In this document: one piece after another, positions 55,569-64,000 of the stretch | Numbering within the stretch: position 1 is the first letter of the stretch | Layout of the letters: the number at the start of each line of letters is the position of its first letter | Assembly: GCF_014898075.1 (NCBI RefSeq) | Contig: NZ_CP062976.1 | Coordinates: 2,294,001-2,358,000 of the forward strand | Source of the DNA: Neisseria yangbaofengii | GTDB lineage: Bacteria > Pseudomonadota > Gammaproteobacteria > Burkholderiales > Neisseriaceae | Length of the DNA stretch: 64,000 nt | Reading direction: 5' to 3' | Position numbers and translations under genes: made by a program | The notes under the pieces: generated by a model | Told to the model about the DNA's origin: nothing | The model's database searches: none | Seen by the model: the letters and a program-made list of their open reading frames with translations, nothing else

Positions 55569-56292
55569 GGATTTTCTTTCTTATTGGCGCAGAATGAAAC
55601 AACGCTCGTGGTGGCGCGCCCATCGCTGCGTATTATGCCACGATTCTGCTTCAGACGGCCTGTGTCGCGGCTGCTTGGCCGATTTGTCAGAAAGCTTTAC
55701 CGATGCGGTCAATAGCTGCCCTTTGTGTTTTCGGCAGATTGTCGGCGGGGCGGTGTGTGGCCAGTGTCAGAAAAAGCCGCCGAAATTTGAGCGGATGTGG
55801 GCTTCGGTGTATTATGAGGCGCCGGTCAGCGGCATGGTGCATCAGTTCAAACATTTGGGCGACATGAGCATGCGGCGGCCGTTGGCGGATTTAATGCGCC
55901 GCCATGCGCCGGATTGGCTGGATATTGCCGAGATTGATTTCGTGCTGCCCATGCCGTTGAGCAAAGCCAGACGGTTTTATCGCGGCTTCAATCAGAGCGA
56001 AGAATTGGCCGAAAGCTTGGCGCGTGAATACGGCTGGCAAGTGTTGCCGCGCCAAATGGTCGAGCGCGCCCACAAACCGCCGCAAAGCACGCTCAAAAGC
56101 GATGAGCGACGGCGTAATGTGCGCAACATTTTCAAAATAAACAAGCCTTTGCCTGAAAACTGTAAGATATTGTTAATCGATGATGTGTTGACCACCGGTG
56201 CAACATTAAACGAATTGGCGAAAATGCTGAAAGCATCGGGCGCAAGCGCGGTTTATTGCTGGTGTTTGGCGCGTTCGCAATTGAAAAGATAG
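55567..56292 (+). CDS. comF: ComF-family phosphoribosyltransferase-like protein
   Basis: 241 aa. N-terminal zinc-type Cys pairs ([23 protein letters not shown]) and the C-terminal PRPP motif [17 protein letters not shown]. ComF proteins are needed for DNA transformation, fitting a naturally competent genus. An alternative start is the ATG at 55594. Confidence 0.9.
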   Translation: MDFLSYWRRMKQRSWWRAHRCVLCHDSASDGLCRGCLADLSESFTDAVNSCPLCFRQIVGGAVCGQCQKKPPKFERMWASVYYEAPVSGMVHQFKHLGDMSMRRPLADLMRRHAPDWLDIAEIDFVLPMPLSKARRFYRGFNQSEELAESLAREYGWQVLPRQMVERAHKPPQSTLKSDERRRNVRNIFKINKPLPENCKILLIDDVLTTGATLNELAKMLKASGASAVYCWCLARSQLKR

Positions 56293-56355
56293 CTAAAAAC
56301 TTTGACACCACCACGATGCTGTGGCATCTTACCTGACTCTAAGTGACTGATTTAT

Positions 56356-56820
56356 ATGTTTACTATCGTTTTGTATCAACCTGAAATCCCCCCGAATACG
56401 GGCAATATCATCCGATTGTGTGCCAATACCGGCGCGGAATTACACTTAGTCAAACCACTCGGATTTCCGCTCGATTCCACCAAAATGAAGCGCGCGGGTT
56501 TGGATTATCATGAGTTTGCAAAACTGACGGTACACGAGAATTTCGGAGCCTGCTTGAAAGCACTCGAAGGCCGCCGCATTTTCGCATTGACGACTAAAGG
56601 CAAAACCCGCCCCGACAAAGCCGAATTCCGGCCGGGCGATGTGTTTTTGTTCGGACCCGAAACGCGCGGTTTGCCGGCGGAAATTCTCGATACGCTGCCT
56701 GCCGGGCAAAAGCTTCGTTTGCCTATGCTGCCGGATAGCCGCAGCATGAATTTATCTAACACTGTTGCCGTGATGCTGTTTGAAGCGTGGCGGCAAAACG
56801 ATTATCAGGGCGGTATGTAA
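56356..56820 (+). CDS. trmL: tRNA (cytidine(34)-2'-O)-methyltransferase TrmL
   Basis: 154 aa SPOUT methyltransferase. PEIPPNTGNIIRLCANTG, FGPETRGLP and PMLPDSRSMNLSNTVAVMLFEA. Modifies the wobble base of tRNA-Leu isoacceptors. Confidence 0.95.
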   Translation: MFTIVLYQPEIPPNTGNIIRLCANTGAELHLVKPLGFPLDSTKMKRAGLDYHEFAKLTVHENFGACLKALEGRRIFALTTKGKTRPDKAEFRPGDVFLFGPETRGLPAEILDTLPAGQKLRLPMLPDSRSMNLSNTVAVMLFEAWRQNDYQGGM

Positions 56821-56901
56821 TCAACAAGCCGTCTGAACAGTCGTGATTTAAGTGTCGGTGTTTTCTTGAAAACATCGGCGCTTTGCGTGATTAACTCAAG
56901 A

Positions 56902-57762
56902 ATGGATTTTGTTTTGACCTTAAGCCGCCATACTTTATTCGCCACGCTGACGGCAGTTGCCATCGGCGTTTTCTCCATCGGTAACGCATCGGCGCAAACC
57001 GCCAAAGGTGCGCTGTTGGCCAAGCAGGCCGGCGAAATCATCGTGACCCAGCAAGACAGCATCGTGCGTGCTGAGAAACTGCACCCTTCTGCCAACCGCA
57101 GCTACAAAGTAGCAGGCAAACGTTACCAACCGATGACTAAAGTATCGTCGTTCAGCCAAAGCGGCAACGCTTCATGGTATGGCGACAAATTCCACGGCCG
57201 CAAAACCGCCAGCGGCGAGCATTACGATATGCTCGCCATGACCGCTGCCCACCGCACCCTGCCGATTCCGAGCTACGCTAAAGTGACCAACACCCGCAAC
57301 GGCAAAAGCGTGATTGTGCGCGTAAATGACCGCGGTCCGTTCCATGGCAACCGCGTAATGGATTTATCCAAAGCCGCCGCGCAAAAACTCGGTTTCATCA
57401 ACCAAGGCACGGCTCATGTGAAAATCGAGCAGATTGTGCCGGGCGTAAAACCGCAACAAGCTGCTGCACCTAAAGCCGTTAGCCCGAAAAATACCGCGCC
57501 GGCTGCCATTGCCGCCTTGTCGCCTGCACAAGAAATCTATGTGGATTTGAAAGCCTTCGGTACCGAGCGTGATGCACAGGCCTACATCGACCGCACCACC
57601 GAGCAGCTGGCTTCTTCTTTGACCAGCCCGAAAATGGCGGTTGAAAAACGCGGCCACGAATATGTGGTGCGCATGGGTCCGTTTACTGCGCAAGAGCGTG
57701 CGGATGAAGCCCAAACCCGTGTCCGCAGCTTGGCATACGGCAGCGTAGATTCGACGATTTAA
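56902..57762 (+). CDS. rlpA: RlpA-family septal ring lytic transglycosylase
   Basis: 286 aa from the ATG at 56902 with a signal peptide ending NASA. Double-psi beta-barrel ASWYGDKFHGRKTASGEHYD through VNDRGPFHGNRVMDLS, then a C-terminal SPOR domain (YVDLKAFGTERDAQAYI). No lipobox Cys. Probably acts on denuded glycan at the septum. Confidence 0.92.
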   Translation: MDFVLTLSRHTLFATLTAVAIGVFSIGNASAQTAKGALLAKQAGEIIVTQQDSIVRAEKLHPSANRSYKVAGKRYQPMTKVSSFSQSGNASWYGDKFHGRKTASGEHYDMLAMTAAHRTLPIPSYAKVTNTRNGKSVIVRVNDRGPFHGNRVMDLSKAAAQKLGFINQGTAHVKIEQIVPGVKPQQAAAPKAVSPKNTAPAAIAALSPAQEIYVDLKAFGTERDAQAYIDRTTEQLASSLTSPKMAVEKRGHEYVVRMGPFTAQERADEAQTRVRSLAYGSVDSTI

Positions 57763-57820
57763 CCGTTCAGACGGCCTGTCTTGATGATAAGGCCGTTTGA
57801 TTCGCTAAACTTGGTATAAT

Positions 57821-57857
57821 GAGGCCGTCTGAAACATTATGTTTTCAGACGGCCTTT
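57821..57857. terminator. DUS pair between rlpA and ruvA
   Basis: AGGCCGTCTGAA with mate, preceded by TTGGTATAAT (57811-57820), an extended -10 that may drive ruvA. Confidence 0.6.
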
Positions 57858-57879
57858 TCCACTTAACCCAGAGCTTTTT

Positions 57880-58464
57880 ATGATCAGCAGACTCACCGGC
57901 AAACTCATCGACAAACAGCCGCCGCAAATCGTCATTGATGTCAACGGCGTCGGCTATGAAGTCGATGTATCGATGCAAACCTTTTACAACCTGCCTGCAT
58001 TGAATGAAACCGTGCAGCTTTATACCCAATTGGCGGTGCGCGAAGATGCGCATTTGCTGTTTGGCTTTGCCACGGCGGCAGAGCGGGCGACTTTCCGCCA
58101 ATTGGTAAAGGTGAGCGGCATCGGTGCCAAAACCGCCTTAGGCATTTTATCGGCCATGAACGCCGACGAACTGGCACAGGCGGTGGCTGAAGAAGACGTG
58201 AAGCGTCTGTCTTCCGCGCCTGGCATCGGCAAGAAAACCGCTGAGCGCATGGTGCTGGAATTGCGCGGCAAGCTGGTGTCGGAAAATATTTCAGACGGCC
58301 TGTTTGCCCCAACCCAGAGCGCAGACGAAACCGACGACATTGTCAGCACTTTGCTGGCCTTGGGCTACAACGAGCGCGAAGCCAAAGCGGCGGTGAAAGG
58401 CATTCCGAAAGGCACCGACGTCGGTGAAGGCGTGCGCTTGGCTTTGAAGAATTTACTGAAGTAA
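57880..58464 (+). CDS. ruvA: Holliday junction DNA helicase subunit RuvA
   Basis: 194 aa. [20 protein letters not shown] start, two helix-hairpin-helix motifs ([25 protein letters not shown]) and a C-terminal RuvB-binding domain. Confidence 0.97.
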   Translation: MISRLTGKLIDKQPPQIVIDVNGVGYEVDVSMQTFYNLPALNETVQLYTQLAVREDAHLLFGFATAAERATFRQLVKVSGIGAKTALGILSAMNADELAQAVAEEDVKRLSSAPGIGKKTAERMVLELRGKLVSENISDGLFAPTQSADETDDIVSTLLALGYNEREAKAAVKGIPKGTDVGEGVRLALKNLLK

Positions 58465-58507
58465 ACCAAAAATAAAAACTGAATAAAATCAAATAAATAT
58501 ATTTAAA

Positions 58508-58543
58508 CAACAGGCCGTCTGAAACTTTTCGGACGGCCTGTTG
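58508..58543. terminator. ruvA terminator (DUS pair, one mismatch)
   Basis: ACAACAGGCCGTCTGAA and complement with TTCGGAC in place of TTCAGAC. Confidence 0.65.
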
Positions 58544-58596
58544 CCTTCATGTTTTGTAAATAAGAATTATTAATATTAACAAGGAAGTAATGGATA

Positions 58597-58746
58597 ATGA
58601 GTGAAACCTGCTGCCCGTATTGCGATTACGTATGCGACGATGAAACCCATAAAGCCGCAGCCGCTATAAACGGTGTCGGATATGAAGTTATTTCCAGTGA
58701 ACCGGCTTTGATTCCGGCGGCGGAATGGGGCAAAATGTTGAATTAA
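58597..58746 (+). CDS. Small Cys-rich protein translationally coupled to the toxin-like gene
   Basis: 49 aa, MSETCCPYCDYVC then a helical part ending AAEWGKMLN. Four Cys in nine residues suggest zinc binding. AAGGAAG lies 9 bases upstream of the ATG. Overlaps the start of the 480-aa gene by 22 bases in another frame. Possibly an adaptor, chaperone or regulator of that protein. Confidence 0.7.
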   Translation: MSETCCPYCDYVCDDETHKAAAAINGVGYEVISSEPALIPAAEWGKMLN

Positions 58747-60167
58747 GTCCCATTGTCGTTACAGGATCAAGGCCGTCAGGCGGCGTAAACCATGCCCTTG
58801 CCGACGATAGCCTGCCCATTGTTATCGATAATGCCCCCTATACGGACATGGGCGGATCCGCCTATTTCGACCCCGCCGCAAGCGGAAATGCCGACTTTTC
58901 ACAAAATGCCGGTAGTACACCACCAACTGAAAACGTGCCCCAACCGCACCCCGAAGAAACCGCCAAATCTCTGGCCGGGGATATTGCTTCCCAAATCAAT
59001 ACCGCCACCGACCTTTTGGCCAAACCTTTGGAAGAGCGGGCGCAAATCCTGCAGAGAACCGCCGAACTCAAAAGCGAATTGGCCGCCACCTACGCCAACG
59101 GGATGATTACGTTCCAAAACGGCCAAATGCCCGCCGATGCCGCCGATTTTTACGCCCGCAATCCCGGCGCTTTGGCCGAAACCGTCGAAGCCATGCGCCA
59201 AGAAGCAAAAGAAATACACAAAATCGGCGGAGAAAACGCCGGCAAAGCCTATCTTATGGGCGTGGCGGGCAAATTGGCCGGCGGCGCGAGCAACGGATTG
59301 GATATCTTGGAACTCGGCGGCCGTCTGAACAAGGCTTACCATGAAGATACCCAGTCCAACTGGGACAGCGTATACGGGCAGTTTGCGAAAATCATGGTTG
59401 GCGCGGCAGGTGGAGCGGCTGCGTTGGGAACGGCAAGAGCATTAGGAGTTATGCTAACTTTAGCAGGAACTCCATTAGCTGGAGGTCTTGTAGCTTTGGG
59501 TGTTGGTATTGGCTTAACAATAGCCATTAGTAATGTAGCGGATTTTATCGAATCCGAAATATCCAAAGGTAATTCCATACTGTCTGCCCCGGTAGATGAT
59601 GTGACGGATTTGGTACTGGTCGGTGATATGCACCTGCCTATCGATGCGCGCCTCCGTGCTGACAATGTGACTATTTTCGGTAATCAGCGGTTTGACAATA
59701 TCGAGATAGAGGCCGATAAAGTGGAAATCGTCGGCGGTATTTCCAGCGAGGGAAATTTTATTGTACAGGCCAAAGAAACATCGGTTACGCCGTCTGAAAA
59801 CGTCGCACAAACGTTTTTAGAAAAAGCACAAGCCGAAGCCGTAGCGGCAGCGCAAAACGGTACGGATTCCACCGTACAAACCGAACAGGTTGAAGACGTA
59901 CCTGCTGAAGCCACCGAAGCGACTTTGGCTGAACTGCCGATTGCCGAAAATAAAACGGTAATCGGATACGACAGCCCCGAAAATATCTTGCCCGATGGTT
60001 CGCGGATAGACGACGAGATGTTCCTGTATTACGAAAATCAAGAAAGTTTGTTGTCCCAGCCCGTAACGGAAAATCCTATCCCTGCCGACGAGACCGTTGT
60101 CTATCCCGATATGGTAACGCCCGATATCGGTATGCCTGATATTTACGATGATTACATTATGTATTAA
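58725..60167 (+). CDS. Large toxin-like protein with glycine-rich hydrophobic hairpin
   Basis: 480 aa, no signal peptide. N-terminal VELSPIVVTGSRPSGG motif as seen near the start of some polymorphic effectors; helical middle (60-210); hydrophobic Gly-zipper segment about 225-275 (AAGGAAALGTARALG, AGTPLAGGLVALGVGIGLTI) like pore-forming toxin hairpins; then a beta-rich stretch and an acidic Pro-rich tail. Three membrane-protein paralogues follow. Pore-forming effector is my inference; no family recognised. Confidence 0.7.
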   Translation: MGQNVELSPIVVTGSRPSGGVNHALADDSLPIVIDNAPYTDMGGSAYFDPAASGNADFSQNAGSTPPTENVPQPHPEETAKSLAGDIASQINTATDLLAKPLEERAQILQRTAELKSELAATYANGMITFQNGQMPADAADFYARNPGALAETVEAMRQEAKEIHKIGGENAGKAYLMGVAGKLAGGASNGLDILELGGRLNKAYHEDTQSNWDSVYGQFAKIMVGAAGGAAALGTARALGVMLTLAGTPLAGGLVALGVGIGLTIAISNVADFIESEISKGNSILSAPVDDVTDLVLVGDMHLPIDARLRADNVTIFGNQRFDNIEIEADKVEIVGGISSEGNFIVQAKETSVTPSENVAQTFLEKAQAEAVAAAQNGTDSTVQTEQVEDVPAEATEATLAELPIAENKTVIGYDSPENILPDGSRIDDEMFLYYENQESLLSQPVTENPIPADETVVYPDMVTPDIGMPDIYDDYIMY

Positions 60168-60170
60168 ATG

Positions 60171-60200
60171 AAAAGGCCGTCTGAAATTTTCAGACGGCCT
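60171..60200 (+). terminator. DUS pair after the toxin-like gene
   Basis: AAAAGGCCGTCTGAA and complement with no loop beyond four bases. Confidence 0.6.
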
Positions 60201-60216
60201 GATATGGGATAAAAAT

Positions 60217-60762
60217 ATGTCAAATATCAATAGACCTAATAAAAAATTTGATGCCTTTATGATTTGGGTAGTCCTATTGTTTCCAATCGCGGTTTTTATA
60301 TTTAGCCCTGTTTATGCCGAGACTGCAGGACAAAAGGAATTCGCAGAATTTTTGGATAATTATTTATTCGGGCATGGTTATTACAAGCCTGATGCTTATC
60401 CGTTTGCCTCTAAGATAACCAATAGTTTTTCTTTAATTTTTGCAATTTTCGCTGCTTTTATTGCTGCGGTAATTCAAGGTTGGAAAAAATATGATTTTCC
60501 GGAAAAAAATACCATATTTGCAGGATTTATTCTTGTCGTATTGTTGATATTTTTTATTTGGACAAGTGTTGTGCATATGGAATTTTCAACATCTCAAGGC
60601 AGAAGTTTTGGAACTAAAGCTTCTTTTTACAATAATTATTTTTTTTATATGACTGCCATGCTGTCAAAAACGGTAGTTATTTATTTTGCAATTAGATTTA
60701 TTTTAGCATTTCTGGTTACTTTTCTTATTGAGTGGCAAGAGTACCGTGCAAAGAAGAAATAG
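60217..60762 (+). CDS. Multi-helix membrane protein, candidate immunity protein (intact paralogue 1)
   Basis: 181 aa. A hydrophobic first helix (MIWVVLLFPIAVFIFSPVYA), then a conserved EFLDNYLFGHGYYKPDAYPF block and three more helices. Shares FL/YLFG.GYY and FYNN.FF...SKTV patterns with the two genes downstream. Likely confers self-protection in the inner membrane. Confidence 0.75.
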   Translation: MSNINRPNKKFDAFMIWVVLLFPIAVFIFSPVYAETAGQKEFAEFLDNYLFGHGYYKPDAYPFASKITNSFSLIFAIFAAFIAAVIQGWKKYDFPEKNTIFAGFILVVLLIFFIWTSVVHMEFSTSQGRSFGTKASFYNNYFFYMTAMLSKTVVIYFAIRFILAFLVTFLIEWQEYRAKKK

Positions 60763-60769
60763 TTTGGTA

Positions 60770-60796
60770 AGGCCGTCTGAAACCTTCAGGCGGCCT
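60770..60796 (+). terminator. DUS pair between immunity paralogues
   Basis: AGGCCGTCTGAA pairs with TTCAGGCGGCCT (one mismatch). Confidence 0.5.
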
Positions 60797-60811
60797 ATAG
60801 GAGTGAGTTTT

Positions 60812-61368
60812 ATGCCTGAGAAAAAATTGAAGAATGGTTCTTTTGGACAGTATTGTTTTTTCCGATTGTGGTATTTTTATTGACACCTTCACATGCAGTA
60901 AGCCCTGTCGAAAATCAGGTGGCTGTTTTCGTGGACGAATATTTGTTCGGCCAAGGGTATTACAAACCCGAAGCCTATCCGTTTGCGGCGAAACTGACCA
61001 ACAGTTTTTCTTTTGTCTTTGCAGCTGCTGCAGCGTTTATAGCAGCATTTTCACAAGGTTGGAAAAAATATGATTTTTCTCAAACCGATCCGTTGCTGTT
61101 GGTATTAGTTATGCTGCCGCTGACTATTTTCAGTATCTGGTTAACTGTAGAACCTATGGAATTTTCAAAATCAACAAGCAGAAGCTGGGGGACAAGCGAA
61201 TCTTTCCACAATACTGTTTTTTTATATTTGTTCGCTATGGTCTGTAAAAATACAACGATATACCTTGGTATCAGATTTATTTTGGCATTTAGTTCAACTT
61301 TTTTGCTTGAGTGGAAAGAATACCGGGAAGAGAACACAATAAACGGTTTATATGAAAAACCGGCTTAA
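60812..61368 (+). pseudogene. Immunity paralogue 2, frameshifted in an A6 tract
   Basis: ATG at 60812 with AGGAG 8 bases upstream reads MPEKKLKNG and stops. With one extra A in the A-run 60821-60826 it reads MPEKKIEEWFFWTVLFFPIV and continues to 61368, matching paralogue 1 from its first helix. The open part (from 60853) keeps all later helices. Homopolymer location allows slippage, so it may be switchable. Confidence 0.75.
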
Positions 61369-61370
61369 AA

Positions 61371-61400
61371 AAAGCCGTCTGAAATTTTCAGACGGCCTTT
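61371..61400 (+). terminator. DUS pair after paralogue 2
   Basis: AAAAGCCGTCTGAA and complement, T4 run. Confidence 0.6.
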
Positions 61401-61411
61401 AGGAACTTTTC

Positions 61412-61922
61412 ATGAATAGAAAACAAATCGAATCATATCTATATTTACGGTATTTTAATTTTAACCGCCCTCCTGTTTATCCTGCTTCCGGCGCACCTTG
61501 CCGGCGGGTTGGATTTCTATTTAAACCGTTTGGTTGACGATTCCGTGTTTGCCGACGGTTATTACCGGCCATCCAATTATCCGTTTGCCGCCAAAGTAAC
61601 CAATGCCTTTTCCGCAGTTTTGGCTACGGTGGGCGGTATTTTTATGGGTGCTTGGCGCAGAAACGGGGTTACTGTTGCCCAATTGCCGAAAATAATCTGG
61701 CTAAGCTGTCTAATTATCATTGTATTGGGTTATCATCAGACAGAGATCAGCATTTATCCGCAAGAATATGGATCAGGCCGTTTGACCAATAAAAATTTTT
61801 ACAATACGTCTTTTTTCTTTCTTTTTGTTATGCTTTGCAAGACAGTCTGTATCTACTGTGCATTCAGAATGCCGGTTCCCCTTGTCCTATATACATTGAA
61901 AATAGGCCGGAAACCTGAATGA
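61412..61922 (+). pseudogene. Immunity paralogue 3, frameshifted near the start
   Basis: ATG at 61412 (AGGAAC upstream) reads MNRKQIESY then leaves the frame. One base fewer before IYIYGILILTALLFILL restores a protein of about 169 aa that shares DFYLNRLVDD...GYYRPSNYPFAAK with its neighbours. The remainder is open to 61922. Confidence 0.72.
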
Positions 61923-61924
61923 AA

Positions 61925-61953
61925 CAGGCCGTCTGAAAGTTTCAGACGGCCTG
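61925..61953 (+). terminator. DUS pair
   Basis: CAGGCCGTCTGAA and complement just after the stop of paralogue 3. Confidence 0.6.
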
Positions 61954-61959
61954 TAGTTC

Positions 61960-61987
61960 GGTAGGTTGGGTCTTGACCCAACCTACC
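61960..61987. terminator. Perfect 13-bp hairpin
   Basis: GGTAGGTTGGGTC, TT loop, GACCCAACCTACC. Followed by GCCCAACCTTTTTATTT. Strong terminator or a common Neisseria intergenic repeat. Confidence 0.7.
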
Positions 61988-62020
61988 GCCCAACCTTTTT
62001 ATTTCCCATCAGGTCAAACC

Positions 62021-62254
62021 ATGAAACTGCTTTTGTTCACCGCACTGATTTTACTCGGTGGCTGCGTATACCACGAAACGCCCTACGGCCGTACCGCCGT
62101 GATTGATTTGCCGACGCGCTCGGAAACGGTGATTCGCAAAACCGTCAATGTCAACGCGCCGCCGGGCACGACCGTTATTTATCAAGACAGCACGCCGGCG
62201 GGCTATCCGGCAGGCTATCCCGCGTATCCGCGCCGGTATGGGCGTTATGATTGA
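62021..62254 (+). CDS. Small lipoprotein
   Basis: 77 aa from the ATG at 62021. Lipobox LILLGGC with Cys at residue 11; mature part YHETPYGRTAVIDLPTRSET, ending in GYPAGYPAYPRRYGRYD, a Tyr/Pro repeat. No family recognised. Confidence 0.75.
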   Translation: MKLLLFTALILLGGCVYHETPYGRTAVIDLPTRSETVIRKTVNVNAPPGTTVIYQDSTPAGYPAGYPAYPRRYGRYD

Positions 62255-62428
62255 TGCGCCGCGGGGTGGTTTGCCGGTTTAGCATTCGCCTTGCCCCTGT
62301 TTTTCCAGTAAAATTACCCATATCGTTTTCACAAATATTTTCTAAAACTTTTTCTCAAAATGTTTCAGACGGCCTGCCCTATTGTAAAAGGCCGTCTGGA
62401 ACATTTGATTTTAAAAACACATAACAAT
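62255..62428. other. Gap before the ABC exporter
   Basis: 174 bp with an inverted DUS pair in reverse order (62362, 62389). No gene. Confidence 0.5.
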
Positions 62429-64000
62429 ATGATTAATAAAATATTTTCATGGTTTGAGTCGCGTATCGATCCCTATCCGGCCGCTGCACCCGCTACGCCG
62501 GAAAAAGGCTTATGGCGTTTCATTTGGAGCAGCATCGACGGCGTGCGCAAATGGATTGTCGTGCTGGCGTTGGCGACGGCAGTGATCGGCGTGATGGAAG
62601 CCTTGCTGTTCCAATTCATGGGTAAAGTCGTCGATTGGCTCGGCCAATACACGCCCGAAACGCTGTTTGCCGAAAAAGGCCTGGCACTGGCGGGCATGGT
62701 GGCGATGATGCTGTTTTCGATGGTGTGGACGTTTTTCGCGTCCAACCTGCGCCTGCAAACGCTGCAAGGCGTGTTCCCGATGCGCTTGCGTTGGAATTTC
62801 CACCGCCTGATGCTCAATCAAAGCTTGGGCTTTTATCAAGACGAATTTGCCGGACGCGTGTCGGCCAAGGTGATGCAAACCGCGCTGGCCCTGCGCGATG
62901 CGGTGATGACCATTGCCGATATGGTGGTGTATGTGCTGGTATATTTCATCACTTCCGGCGTAATTTTGGTGGCGCTTGATTCATGGCTGCTGCTGCCGTT
63001 TATCGGCTGGATTATCGGCTTCTCGCTGGTGATGCGCTTTTTAATTCCGAAGCTGGGCAAAACCGCCGCCGCGCAAGCCGATGCCCGCAGCCTGATGACC
63101 GGCCGCATCACCGATGCCTATTCCAACATCACCACTGTCAAACTCTTCTCCCACGGCGCACGTGAAGCAGCGTATGCCAAGCAGTCGATGCAGGAATTTA
63201 TGGTAACGGTACACGCGCAAATGCGTTTGGCGACACTGCTGCACACCTGCAGCTTCTTCGTGAACACCGCGCTGACCCTTTCCACCGCCGCTTTGGGCAT
63301 TTGGTTATGGCAGCAAGGTTCGGTCGGCGTGGGTGCTGTAGCGACTGCGACCGCCATGGCCTTGCGCGTGAACGGTTTGTCGCAATACATCATGTGGGAA
63401 TCGGCACGTCTGTTTGAAAACATCGGTACCGTCAACGACGGTATGTCTACCCTGACCAAGCCGCACACCATTCTCGACAAACCTAAAGCGCTGCCGCTTA
63501 AAGTGGATCATGGCCAGATTAAATTCGAGCATGTCGATTTCTCTTACGAAACCGGCAAGCCGCTGTTGAACGGTTTCAACCTCACCATCAAACCGGGTGA
63601 AAAAGTCGGCTTAATCGGCCGCAGCGGCGCGGGCAAATCGACCATCGTCAATCTGCTGTTGCGCTTTTACGAACCGCAAAGCGGCCGCATTTCGATTGAC
63701 GGCCAGAATGTGAATGATGTGACTCAAGAGAGCCTGCGCGCGCAAATCGGCTTGGTGACGCAAGACACGTCGCTGCTGCACCGTTCCGTGCGCGACAACA
63801 TCATCTACGGCCGTCCTGAAGCCACCGATGAAGAAATGCGTCAAGCTGCCGAGCGCGCCGAAGCTGCCGATTTCATTCCTAATCTTTCCGATTCCAAAGG
63901 CCGCCGCGGCTACGATGCCCATGTTGGCGAGCGCGGTGTCAAACTTTCCGGCGGCCAACGCCAACGCATCGCCATCGCCCGCGTGATGCTGAAAGATGCG
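62429..64000 (+). CDS. ABC exporter, membrane and ATPase domains fused (3' end outside window)
   Basis: 524 codons seen, open to the edge. Start MINKIFSWFESRIDPYPAAA. Membrane domain with six helices to about residue 325, then the ATPase domain: Walker A LIGRSGAGKSTIVNL and signature KLSGGQRQRIAIAR. Multidrug/lipid-exporter type; no protease domain, so unlike the bacteriocin exporter. Walker B lies beyond the end. Confidence 0.92.
   Translation, partial: MINKIFSWFESRIDPYPAAAPATPEKGLWRFIWSSIDGVRKWIVVLALATAVIGVMEALLFQFMGKVVDWLGQYTPETLFAEKGLALAGMVAMMLFSMVWTFFASNLRLQTLQGVFPMRLRWNFHRLMLNQSLGFYQDEFAGRVSAKVMQTALALRDAVMTIADMVVYVLVYFITSGVILVALDSWLLLPFIGWIIGFSLVMRFLIPKLGKTAAAQADARSLMTGRITDAYSNITTVKLFSHGAREAAYAKQSMQEFMVTVHAQMRLATLLHTCSFFVNTALTLSTAALGIWLWQQGSVGVGAVATATAMALRVNGLSQYIMWESARLFENIGTVNDGMSTLTKPHTILDKPKALPLKVDHGQIKFEHVDFSYETGKPLLNGFNLTIKPGEKVGLIGRSGAGKSTIVNLLLRFYEPQSGRISIDGQNVNDVTQESLRAQIGLVTQDTSLLHRSVRDNIIYGRPEATDEEMRQAAERAEAADFIPNLSDSKGRRGYDAHVGERGVKLSGGQRQRIAIARVMLKDA

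Overview
The window is chromosomal DNA from a Neisseria species. The 12-base DNA uptake sequence occurs dozens of times, mostly in the AGGCCGTCTGAA dialect with some ATGCCGTCTGAA. It often forms inverted pairs behind genes, where it doubles as a terminator. Gene content (pgk, gltX, ftsEX, gnd, lpxC, gap, waaC, etfBA, purD, recQ, dinG, ruvA) is that of a commensal or pathogenic Neisseria; I cannot name the species. Two ParB parS palindromes (33549-33564, 36567-36582) and an AT-rich gap with two DnaA-box-like 9-mers (31095-31608) suggest an origin-proximal region.

Layout. 1-4.0 kb: two M16 peptidase-family proteins and pgk. 4.1-16.5 kb: a double-glycine bacteriocin (class II microcin-like) island with its own TolC, HlyD-type adaptor and C39-peptidase ABC exporter. 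It holds at least seven precursor genes, several small membrane proteins (candidate immunity), decayed copies, an IS1016-type element and duplications. A Correia-like miniature element lies at each end. 16.6-33.4 kb: mostly housekeeping genes (gltX, ydcF-like, arsC-like, thioredoxin-like, ftsEX, pncC-like, FKBP, gnd, ggt, lpxC, gap, trmO), with a hemerythrin gene broken by a 40-bp insertion. 33.5-42.3 kb: waaC, etfBA, yigZ-like, purD, tsaC-like, an adhesin-E-like lipoprotein and recQ.

42.4-45.8 kb: a DoxX-HvfA-HvfB-HvfC-sigmaE-antisigma cluster. HvfA is a Cys-rich peptide with six EGKCG motifs, HvfB an MNIO (DUF692) enzyme and HvfC its partner, so this is a RiPP pathway joined to an ECF sigma factor. 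45.9-48.1 kb: dinG. 48.5-53.8 kb: a compact DNA phosphorothioation (Dnd) island with a divergent XRE regulator, two palindromic operators, dndC, a small associated protein, dndD and an FtsK-type ATPase. 54.0-58.5 kb: bioC, bioH, comF, trmL, rlpA, ruvA. 58.6-61.9 kb: a putative toxin locus: a small Cys-rich protein overlapping a 480-aa protein with a glycine-rich hydrophobic hairpin, then three paralogous membrane proteins of which only the first is intact. The window ends with a small lipoprotein and a truncated ABC exporter.

The most interesting parts are the bacteriocin island, the HvfABC-sigmaE operon, the toxin locus and the Dnd island. The first and third show repeated duplication and decay of small membrane proteins beside a putative toxin, as expected for competition loci. 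All calls come from reading sequence and translations; no searches were run.
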